A DNA stretch of 64,000 nucleotides from Pararge aegeria (Eukaryota > Arthropoda > Insecta > Lepidoptera > Nymphalidae): positions 806,001 through 870,000 of the forward strand of contig NC_053202.1 in the NCBI RefSeq assembly GCF_905163445.1, read 5' to 3'. Below, in pieces: positions 49,616 to 61,000 of this stretch. The notes below the pieces were generated by a model. The model did not search any database, had not been told where the DNA came from, and saw nothing but the letters and a program-made list of their open reading frames with translations. A program made the translations under genes and the position numbers. Each line of letters begins with the position of its first letter. The stretch's first letter is position 1.

Positions 49616-52600
49616 GTAGTAATATACTTATCGTTGTATTCACTACTCGTATCCTGATGCACTCATTGCTTCCAAAGCTCGAAATAAAATAAAATATAAA
49701 TATAATTTAGGAAAAGGTATTTATTGACAAATTCTATAAATACTTAAAAGTAACAGCAATAATTTTTTGTCTGAAGACGTAGATAATTGGATTTTTACAA
49801 AATGGAATTCACTTATTACTACAAATAGTATGTAATTTTATATACATATTCTAGGGTGTATAAAATTATTAAACAAATACAAATAAGAGGCGATTAAGCG
49901 ATATCAGAAACAAATAATATCACCTATAATATTATATACAATAAGAAGTAAGTGAATGTATTTAAACTGCTATTCAAGGGTAGGTTTAAATTATTTACAA
50001 TGATCTAATGTCATACATTCCAACAAAATACCAGGTTTAAATGACTAATGCATAAAAAATTTTGTCTGTGTTAATTTTTTGTGGGGTTATAATTTTTATT
50101 TCGTATCTAATATCAGATTTATAATTAATTCAAAATTGACAGTTTAAAGTTCTAACAGTCAAATATACCTATGTTGTAACAAAACTATAAAAATGTTTCA
50201 TAACAGATAAATAGACATAATTAAAAATATCATATTAATATGGATAGTTTTACAATTAAATAAGCACAATTACTACCACTAACAATACAATTCCATGGAG
50301 TATTTGTAAAACGTGAACAGTAATTGTATGAAGCCATTGTTATTGGCACATCATAACATAATAAAATTATTGTATGTGTTTTAATATCACACGATATAGA
50401 CGTTGTAAATAAATAAATATTTTGTGCGTCGCTTGGTTAATAATTTGAGTGAAATAATTTAACGGAATATGATAAAGATATTTGAAAATTAATAAGTTTT
50501 CAATTTTGCAAGTAAATCAAGAATTTCTTTCTATTTACCTTAAATGCCTATGCTTATAATTTTGCTTCCTAATATTTTATAACAAGCAAAACAATAATTA
50601 ATGTCTTATTTAATAAATTTATTTTGTACTACGTGCACTCATTATCCATGTAAAGTTAAACAAGCGATTTCATAAGAAATTATTCGTCTAAATATCTAAT
50701 ACAAGCTGTATGTTTATTTGAAATTGGTGTATATTTTAAATAAACTATTGATAAATATCACATTTATTTGGTTATTTTCAATGGAACTAAGGGTTTTAAT
50801 GCAAAGGCTTTCTTAAATTAAAATAACCGTAATATATACTTTATTATTCTGCACAGTAACAACGAGAATAGGTTTTCTAAAATTTTACATGTTTTTATAA
50901 CTACTAATAAACTTCTTAAAATTAACAGAAATTTGTGCATCAACGACTACAACTACTGAGTGTAAAATAATTCGAATTACATTCTAATTTTTGTAATAAT
51001 CTAATTTCGCTATTATTATACGGTTAATTTTGTTTTAATATATTATTCATTGTCTAAACAGTATGTATATAAATTTTGAAACATGATCCAATATTATTGT
51101 AGTTTATAATAGAATTTATAACATTTATTGTCATGATTCATTTTTTTATTCTTTTAACATAAATAAAAATATGCACACCAACTATAAAAAATACACAATA
51201 TTTGAAAAAAAAAATGTCAAAATGTCAAAAAATTACTAATTGGGGTCTATCTATTCATTCGTTTATTGCCAACAAAAAAATGTGCTTCCTTAACTTTTAT
51301 AACTTGTAAAGCTAAGTTGTACCTACAAAAAATTGATTAAGTTATCATAAGGTGCAAATGGTTGCAAATTAGTAAATGTTCATGTCATAAATACTAAACT
51401 TTGTTTAATTTATCCTGGGGTCTAAGATACCCCTTCATTTAAACATATAAAGTGTGAGTTTTGTATGTTTATTTTCCTTATTCATTCTCAAATTAAAAAA
51501 ACAACATCAGATATTCCAATTGACGTGATTATATCTATCTATTCAAAAAAAATATTAAGATTAATTTCTCGGTAGGTATGTGTGTTTTATAAAATGGAGA
51601 GCAGGTTATTCTGTGCCCGAGCCAAGAGATTTATGACCACACGACGAGTGCCGAGTGCTATTTTCTACCGTTTGGTAGGTTAGGAGTTGTAGTAGTTGTA
51701 GTTACAACACTGTGAAACCCTACTGTCACTAGATGTCGCTCTTTCGATACCCAATACATCGGAGTTAACTTTCACACGGTCGTATTTAAGCGTTGGTAGA
51801 AAAACTACTCACTGGTCACTGTTACTGGGATGATAGCGCCAGCGAGGTGCCGAAATAAGAATGTAACTGTTAGCACGAAACAATGAAACTTAAGACATCT
51901 TGATTCTTTAATATGTCCTAAAAAAACATGTATAATACTATAAGTACATAAAAAAAATATATATAACCACTCATTTATCAGACATAAAAAAAAGTTTAGT
52001 TAAGACTATTTTAAAAGGTAAATGTAGTTAAAATGACAGCATATAGGCAAAAATTGCTTACACAGATGAAAATGTACTCATATAGTTCGCTCAAATAGTT
52101 TCCGCTCTTTGAAATCAGCGTCGGCTGTTTCAACGACTCGGCACGCACTGTACACTAGAGCACAAAGTTGCGTCGTATTTTGGATTATTGAGATGACTAA
52201 TATTTTATCAGTTATTCATTATCGTAATAAAATGAGGTACTAAATGATTAAATTATGGAGTTTCTATTTATATATATATATATATAAAAAGTTTCCAAAG
52301 TGCCTAGCGAGTGGGTACCATGCAAACCATATGAGCGGACGAGCTGTACGGTAAATAAGAAAATCTATAATTATTTAAAACCGAATTCATTGAACATGTA
52401 TAAAAAGTATATTACACACTTATAACTATAATTAGGTATTAATTATTATTAAATTCAATCATATATAAATATATTATACCACTCCTCCATACCAATGTAT
52501 ATTATATTTTATATTATACATATATATCAATAAATAAATTCGCTAATAAGTAGAGTTAGCTACAAAATTGTATTGTCATTCATAATAAGTCCGCAAAGAT

Positions 52601-52687
52601 ATTTAATTATAAGGTTTTGTTATACATAATACATATCTAAATTATTATATAGACAGGATTATTTGTAAAATACCCACAGTTTATTAC

Positions 52688-52918
52688 TTAATACAAGCTA
52701 TGCAGCTTGAACTTCATATATGCATACAACTGCCTGTCGCGAAGATAGCAAGTACCGGATAATTTTCCTGCGTAATGCTTACCCTGGTTAAGAACCGTGT
52801 GTTCACCACTAAATCCGTCTGGGCTATACACGCTAAACTTCAACGAAACCGTATATAATACCCGTGCGCTTCGATCAAATTTTAATACAGAATTCTTCAA
52901 AAGTATGTTTACTACCAT
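52688..52918 (-). other. Unclassified open frame, possible 3' exon
   Basis: A 76-codon frame on -, ending LHSLY, with AATAAA 6-8 nt after its stop (TAAGTAATAAAC on -). The middle (SVYSPDGFSGEHTVLNQGKH) has a less AT-rich composition than its surroundings. No family is recognised, and no flanking exon was found. It may be chance or a remnant of a mobile element. Confidence 0.2.
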
Positions 52919-53037
52919 ATATTTTTATATTTATATTATATTTACAACATACGTTTATAACTTTTTGATCTACACAAAGAAGAAAAATATTTATATATAA
53001 ATACATATTAGTAAATATTTATTTTTTATACCCTATT

Positions 53038-53081
53038 TACCAAGGTACAAGTAGATATGCGTTTCTACTTGTATCTTGGTA
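53038..53081. repeat. Short hairpin
   Basis: ACCAAGGTACAAGTAGA (53039-53055) pairs with TCTACTTGTATCTTGGT (53064-53080) with one G-T wobble and an 8-nt loop. Confidence 0.6.
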
Positions 53082-53531
53082 CCTAAACATAAATATTTAG
53101 ATCATGTATGACTTTCTTGTTTATATTTAACAAAAAAGACTTTATAAGTACAAATAAAAGATTTATTTTAAAATTTAAGATTGTGATTTTATAACGCTCG
53201 TATTCCAGTATATTTTTATACAGCGGCACACACGTAATACAACCGTAGTTATTATTTAGAGATTTAGTAAGTATTTATTATTTAGAGCTACGAGCATTGC
53301 GATTTGTATTATCTCATTCCTCTTCCAAAAACACGCATGTGTCGGGTATCACGAGACTACCCTAGGCTTAGTACAAGATTGACACGTTCGCAGTCGAGGA
53401 GTCGTTTTCGAGTATAAAACTAATGTTACTAGTTTTAGGGTCGCAATTCTTGAACTTATGATTATTGTTTTAAAAACGCTTTGTCAAAAGCCAGACCTAT
53501 AGAATTGTAGACGAATTTGAACTTTAATACA

Positions 53532-53580
53532 CGCTGATGTTGGTTTATATTTATCAAATATATATAAATCAACATCAGCG
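53532..53580. repeat. Hairpin inside the interrupted TIR element
   Basis: CGCTGATGTTGGTTTATAT (53532-53550) pairs with ATATAAATCAACATCAGCG (53562-53580), one G-T wobble, 11-nt loop. Confidence 0.65.
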
Positions 53581-53652
53581 GGGGCTGCTGTAGCCAAAGA
53601 AAATGTATCATCGTCAACCACGACCAGTCTGTCAAGAGTGAACGACTAAAAA

Positions 53653-53907
53653 AGAAGTAAATATACTACGATATAACACATACTGTCATCTAGCCCCAAA
53701 ATATGCGTAGCTTGTGTTATGGGTACTAAGATGACTGATGAATATTTTTTTGAATAATATTATACATAAATACTTATAATATACAAATAAACACCCAGAC
53801 GCTGAAAATCATTCTTGTTCATCACACAGACATTTTCCAGGAGTGGGCATCGAACCCACGGCCTTGGACTCAAGCAGGGTCGCTGGCCACTGCACCAGCC
53901 AGCCGTA
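53653..53907 (-). repeat. SINE family A copy
   Basis: On + it reads tail-to-head: AAATATACTACGATATAACA, GCTTGTGTTATGGGTACTAA, CATTTTCCAGGAGTGGGCAT, CGAACCCACGGCCTTGGACT, ending GCACCAGCCAGCCGT. Confidence 0.8.
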
Positions 53908-54000
53908 GAAATGTTTAGATACATTTCTACGGATCCGTTTTACTCTGATGTTCAATATTTCTATACTCGAAAGCGACTAGATACTAGATTGCGAGCAAGC

Positions 54001-57000
54001 CCCACTTGTACTAAGACTACTGATCATTCTAAATTTGTGAAGTATATGTATGGGAAGATGCCGAAATTTAAGATTATGAATTAAAAGTGGCTCGGAGAGC
54101 CAGCGCAAGTTTACTTACTGATATCGTTAAATAATAAGAATAATAATATGTCGGTATTTTATAAATTATTCTGTGTGAAACATTTTTTTTTAAATATTTT
54201 AATTATTATGTAAACTGTATTGTCATAGCACACTTCAACAATATTCTTATATGCTAAAATATTATTGTTTACACTCGAAAGTTTTTCTCAATAAAAGTTT
54301 TATTTATTTTGGTTTCGCTATTATTTGTTTAAAGTTTACATTTAAAAGTTAAATTTCAAACCACAAGTCAAATCGGAATCAATTCCTTTTAAAAATAGTT
54401 TTATTCGTAACCGTAATAGTTATATTTTAAGAAATAAAGAAATATATTATAATACAAGTGCGCAAACTTGGGAATTAAAGTCTCATTTGAATTTGTATGC
54501 ACACGTGTCGTGTAATTCATTTTTCAAAGGAAGTAAAAGAAACGTAAAAGTAAGAACTACAAGGTCTTCAATGATAGAATATTCTGTAAAATCTTTGCAG
54601 CACAATCCGCCGTAATCTTCTTTAAATTACTGGCGACTGTATTAAAAATAATATTTCTTTATTCTTATAGAGCAATAATATACTAAGCACTAGATACGAC
54701 ATCGCGTAATATGTTGTGGCCCTACGCTTTATGGTTACTGGGCTACAAGACGTGACAAGCGGTTCAGTAAGCTTTTGACGTTTGTTAAGGTGGGCCTAGC
54801 CAGTTCCAGTATAAGAGTTATGACAGATCATTCCATTAGTTTTTTTTCTAAATCCTAAACAAATTTACATATTTTTTTACTTCCGCGTTATTTTGTCGAT
54901 CTCAAGACAATTTGGAGATTTAGCATTTCTGAATATTCTCTGATCAAGTCTAATGTGATTCTTCGACAGTGTTTAGACTTTTTTATCTTACGAAAAATAT
55001 GTGCTGCTGAGCTGCTGAGCGGTACGGTCAGCTTAGGAACATAGCTTACAAAACATGGATTATGGGTTTCAATATAACTGCCATAACCCTAACATGTTAT
55101 TCTGCTACTATCTTCACTTACCAACAGGTGGTCAACGTAGTGGCACAAAGACAATCTGCACCTACATCTAATCAACATAACCACTCCGTCCGGCGGGGGA
55201 TAAAATATACAACTTTTGTGGAGGCTTTAAGTTTTCTCTTAAAATCGAGATGTTTCAATACTGAATTTCTTATATTTAAATGGAAATCTTTATAATTTGT
55301 ATATTAGCTATTTTTAGCTTAGTTTAATTTACGACAACTAATAGAAAAATAATTTGCTGAAACCTTTTCGACGAGGAGGTACGAGGTATTTAAAAATAAA
55401 TCTTTCTCAAAACACCTGTGTATCCAAGGACTCTAGAATAACTTATATCATTGTCACGCCCTCTGTGTATGCATCTATCACTTCTTTGCGACAAACATAT
55501 CTCAAAATATATCGAAATTGTTTTTTTAGTTACGTCAAGCTTGTCGCAAATGTTATTTTACGTTGGACATGCCTGCTCTAGTATTTAGTATATCACCGAA
55601 GGTCTCCAATACACACATTATATAATAATATGTACTCATTTAAATGCCTTATTTAGGTAATTCTAAAACTGTTATGTTCCAAATTCTACATTATGTATAA
55701 AGATAGTCGCACAAACGCGTATTAAATGACTGATATGAAATTGATATTAAGTAGATTGACATTATTTATCAAGTATTACCTGTACATTATATAATATAAG
55801 CGAGCTCCGCTGTATTTTCGATTTCTTACACTTTCCCTTTTACTGATGAAATTAACATGTTTAAGGGCCCTATTCTCCAATTGTCTATGACATTGAAATA
55901 ACATCTGCGCGCGAAATTATTTCTGTGACGTCATTCAAGCTTTCAAAATTACAGTTACGTGTCAGATAGAATTTGAATGTAGGTAGTTTTGAATAAGAGC
56001 CCTGTTTATATTTGGTGTAATAAAATAGCTAATTTTCAACTAAAACTAATTTTCTCAGCCATTTTTATTTTAATTTAACTATTCAGTACAACGCGTAAAG
56101 TAAATACTAATTGTAAGTCTCAATTAATTAAGTGGAATGGAATTAATTAAGTTATATTATTGTCAGACAGTCTATTATTGTCTATTTCTTCCACATATAG
56201 ATACATATAAATACTTCATGGTTATATGATATATGAATCGTCTAAAAAGGTATTTAAGTATGTATATAATTCAAGAAGAATGGGATTAGTTATGTCCAGT
56301 GCTTATAATAAAATTGTGTCAACCATTTTTACCAGTGGTGAGCCATTTAATATTTTTCATGCTAATGCGATTTTTGAAAATTTATATTAATTTCTTAGTA
56401 TTTCATCGCTCAGTATACTAATAGTCAGACTTATCTTTAAGCGCACAGTTTGTATTGGGTTATTATATTGTTTCTTTAAAATATAAATATAACCTAAAAT
56501 AAACTATTTAAAACTGAATAAAATCTAAAACGTCCTCGAAACCACCGCAGCGAGGCACAGTTCCTAAGATGCTGGCAGCATTGCCCCTTTGGATGGCTAA
56601 ACTAATTCGTTGGCCAAGGTAAGAATTATCGAAAAGGGTTATCGAGTCTACCGGTGATCCTAGAGCGGGCAGTTATTATATTCAGAATATCATGAAAATA
56701 TTAGTTGACTAAGGGTTCACAAAAAATCTCATATATTTATTTTCAACGTTAAACAATAATTACGCAAATATAGAGATGCGTGTCGGGTATCAGTGACGTT
56801 GAGTTATGTTACCTATACAATATCGATTCGATCGATTGTGTGGCTATACAAAAGTGTTAGCTTAACTATTAATTTCAATTTTTTCCCAAGCTTACATCAA
56901 AAATTAATCGACGACCAATTTACTTACTTCTTGCACACATTGAACATAATCTATAGGTTTGACCTCACATAATTGAGTACAGTTCATTACTATAGACCGC

Positions 57001-57565
57001 AGACCCATTTACATTTTACACCTGAATGACATTTTGTATCCTAACATCCCGTAAGGTTGGCATTACTTGTTGTCAAGTCTACCTTTTGTTTCTGGTTTTT
57101 TCGTGCATCTCTTCTCAGTATTCTATGGTTTCAGAAATATTTTCAGCGTTAATCATGCCAAAAATAATTTAATTTAATGGCAGAAAAGTTGTGAAGAGCC
57201 AAACGTAACGCCAAAGTCTGCTTGACTGCCACTGGTCTAGTATAATTATAACAAGGTAACGACTTGTGTAACATTGTTAACTAGCATTAAGACATAAATT
57301 ATCCCGTTCACATCGTAATATCAGCGTTTAATTAAACACTAACATTACGTGGTTATTTTAAAAATATCCTTAAAAATTATTTTTATTGTCATATTTCTTT
57401 CAGTAGGTATTTTCGAAAAATTACATTATTTTTTAGTAAACTACATTTAATTTTATTATTGTAAATTAATGATGTTAACGACAGTCGATAATATATCACT
57501 CAAAAATATTTATTATTATACATACATATATTATATATATTTTATGTGAATCTATTTTAAGACGA
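54001..57565. other. AT-rich intergenic DNA
   Basis: Family C fragments at about 55040-55135 and 56528-56585 (CCGCAGCGAGGCACAGTTCC). No exon-like region. Confidence 0.45.
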
Positions 57566-57621
57566 TTTATTGTCAATTATTTCAAGTATACCCTACATAT
57601 TATGTAAACAAATGATTTATT
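57566..57621 (-). terminator. Candidate poly(A) signals of the Knickkopf-like gene
   Basis: AATAAA on - at 57616-57621 and 57566-57571, 235-290 nt beyond the stop codon at 57856-57858. Confidence 0.45.
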
Positions 57622-57855
57622 GTCACCGTTACATTCAGTATAGTTGTATTATTTTTCAACTAACATCCAGTAATATACCTGGTAAGCAATAGCAAACCTA
57701 AATTTAAAATATACAAGTATTAACTATGTAATAATATACGTACGTAAAAAGTAAAATGTCTTTCTCGTTCGCAAATTTAAAATTTATATAAAAAAAACTT
57801 TCTGTTTCATTCCTCTTTGTTCCAAGCAGAGCTCGCTGTGGGTTTTCGAACGTTC

Positions 57856-58023
57856 TTACGTCGTAAAGGCGAGCAAAATTACAAGTGTTGCTGTCACTGT
57901 GAAGTAAGATGGCGGCGAAAATGGCGCCAAGTTTATGATTGCACTTCTATCGCCGGGGATGTTAATTTGTGTCCCGGGATCTACTACGTGAATCTTCCAA
58001 CCGAGGTTGTTGTGTGTATAGCA
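57856..58023 (-). CDS. knk: Knk-like terminal exon with GPI-type tail
   Basis: Acceptor TTTAATTCCAG; 55 codons then TAA. CYTHNNLGWKIHVVDPGT closes the domain. A hydrophobic C-terminus without a basic cytoplasmic tail follows a small/polar region, as expected for a GPI signal. Confidence 0.9.
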   Translation of the reverse strand, partial: CYTHNNLGWKIHVVDPGTQINIPGDRSAIINLAPFSPPSYFTVTATLVILLAFTT

Positions 58024-61000
58024 CTGGAATTAAATTGTTAATTAGGTAGGTAAACAAAATTATTTTAAAAGGTAGATACTCTTGCTGATATTTAAATAAT
58101 AAAAATCGGAATCAGTTTGTGTTCATTGCTTCTTTTTAATTCAATAAGATAATTTTATACAGCGTTTTGCGCAGCGCTTGGAAGAGTTAACAATTTTATA
58201 AATTTATTATTTTTCAGTAATTCTTAATTTACAGTCGCTATAAGGCTGATGTAAAAGGCATGTACTACTTTCGGCATCGACGGTAGGAGAGCCGTAGCTT
58301 AATTGGTAAGAGTCAGGCCAAGATTGTCACAGAGTAACAGGCTCAAATCCTGTCGGTTCCGAATTTTTTTTATATTTATTTTAAATTTATAAAATCATTA
58401 AGATAATTTTGCTTCATCCATCCAATGAAAGGAATAAATTAAGGCTAGCTATCTGAATATAATGTTTCAGAATGGCATCTTAACTATTATCTTCCATTAA
58501 TTATTTTGCTTGCTATTTTTGCAGAGGTAACGAAATAGCTTTTATTGCTTTTTGTCGAATTAAAATCCCGCCATGAAACTGTTCTACAGTTCAAACTGTT
58601 CTATCGTTTGATTAATTTTAATTTATGTACCGGTAGTAATTGTTACTGAAAAGAAATCGAGGATATAGTTTACCAGCGATAAATAGATGAATAGCCTAAC
58701 TTTAATCTTATAGCGTATTGCTGTTTTAGTTGCTTAGTTTACCTGATAGTACACCAGGTCCGGTGTCTCATGAGCCACCGTCCAGTTCAGAACAGCTGGT
58801 TCTCCATCACTGCATTCCAGCTGTAACGTCTGCATGTAGTCCTCAAAGGTCTTGGACGTCGCCGACTGATCGGTCGTTTTGTGGATCCACTCACAGTAGC
58901 GTCCAACTAAAAACGTGAGTACAAGTTTAATAACCTTAAATAATAACTTCCTTCCGAACCGGTGATAGAGTCATTATAAACAAAGGATTTAACGTCTCGA
59001 AAAGTGCTTATATTAGGCCTACTTGAAGTAAATTAATTTTGAATTTTTTAACACACGTCGCTTAATACTGATCACATTCTCTCTCTCTATCTCTCTCTGT
59101 CCCTCCCCACTCTCTTTCTCATTCTCTCAAAGGAGAGGCGGGAGACTACTATTAGTTAGTTTTACCAGTGCAATCATAATTGCTGTCGCCTCTCTCTCAC
59201 TCTGTGTGTAAGTTTCTGAAAGTTGCCTTTTTGAAAGTTCGTTACATTTATTGTATTCATTTACAGACATTACTATGGGATTAGTTTTAATTTCTAAGTT
59301 GTTGTACCTGTATGATTCTGATATTTCATAATAGGTCATAAAAATGAACGTGATAAATACAATAAAAAATAAGGAAAAAGGGAAAATTAATTTAGAAGCG
59401 TATCCAAAAAAAGTTATTATTATTAATTGTAGTCTCTAAGGATCTTGATCTTCTAAGGATGCTTCTGTGTCGGAGCGAAACGTGCGTAGAGGGTACATTG
59501 CCGAAAATTTGTTTGGTGTGGAGTCTAAAGTTTACAGAAATTATAAACTGTACCATTCAGATTCTGCTGCTTTTCGCGGAGTATAGCAAATTAAGCTTAA
59601 TTTACATAATATATCATTCGGCAAAGTAACGACTGCTTCTATCCAATATTACTAAATGTTTCCGCCATCCGAAGATTTGGATTAAACTAATTATTTCAGA
59701 CGCAAAACATAAATATGAACTTTTTTTATATTACTTATGTTAGGATAACTTACCAGTAGTTGGGTAGGGGTACCCCTCATTGTCGTAGGCCACTCCGGCA
59801 AACACTCGCTGTTTCCTCTGATCCTCTTCTTTCTTTTGACCGAACCCACCCTCCGATGAATCGCTTATGTAGAACGGATGAAATCTGAAAAAAAAAAAAT
59901 TCAAAGTAGACTATAAATATTTAGCTTAATTTGATTTTTGCAAAATAACGCCTTCTTCTATCCAATATTCAAACTTGACTGTTCTTTCGGGTCATATACC
60001 AATTGAGCCACTTTTAGAGAAGCACGAGAATTTATTCCATATTCCATTGTATTTTAAATTTGAGTATTTTTCAGGGCCCAGGTTGGTGTTTGAACTAGTC
60101 TGTCCACTGACAATTTAAATACCCAGTTGTCAACGCGACATGGAAGTACAGTTGTCGAAGGCGTGAGGAGTGCACAAATCCGGACTTAGCCAGCGTGGTT
60201 TACTACGCCTAAGCACTTCTCATTCTGAGAGGATACCCCCTCCCTATCAATCTTTGTGTCCTGCGTCCCCTCTTTTTGTCAAAGGGCTCTACGTTCCTCC
60301 ATTGTGACCAGTCTGTAATCACATGCTTACGCTTCGGTAAGGCCAAATCCATTCCCAGCAGGGCTGACATAGGCAGAAAACAAAATTACATCCTCGGATT
60401 ATATCCCCTGACAGGGGATATAATTAACCTGTCCACCTGCTAAAGCACGGGAACATGGAATACGAGAAGATTACCCCCTTATCTTATAACACATAACATC
60501 TTATCAACCTATTACCGGCCCACTACAAAGCACGGATCTCCTCTTACATTGAGAGTCCACCATGTCTTTAAGCCGTAGTCCACCATGGGCCAGTGCAGAT
60601 TGGTGGACTCCACACACCTTTAAGAACATTATGGAGAACCCTCAGGCAATCAGGTTTCCTCACGATGTTTTCCTTCACCGTTGACGCAAGTGATATTTTA
60701 ATTGCACACAAAAAAGTTAGAGGTGTGTGCTGGGATTCGAACTCGGCCCCACCGCCACGATAGTGATACCGAAGTCCTATCACCGCTGTACACATATATT
60801 ATGTGGATGTTATTTCCACGTGCTCTGAGAGTTGATAAAGCTGTGTGAGAAGATACATTTTTATTCTTTCCCCGGGGAGATAATTGTCTCCTGCCCATGC
60901 TAGCCGTGCTGTAGTGGGCATAAAATAATCAATTTATCGCTAAAATAAATTTCGTAGTAAGTAAAAACGTACTTGGCTGGGTTGGTCCTGTCGTCTCCGC

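Larger units (their letters stand above)
49616..53387. other. AT-rich intergenic DNA
   Basis: No exon-like region. An (AT)n run lies at about 52270-52287, a G/U-tolerant hairpin at 53038-53081, and a lone - strand frame at 52918-52688 (separate entry). Confidence 0.45.
53388..54000. mobile_element. TIR element related to 39671-39924, interrupted by a SINE
   Basis: Left end CGTTCGCAGTCGAGGAGTCG then TTTTCGAGTATA; right end CTATACTCGAAAGCGACTAG then GATTGCGAGCAAGC. These are the same termini as the MITE at 39671. Inside are a 19-bp hairpin (53532-53580) and a family A SINE (53653-53907). Confidence 0.6.
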
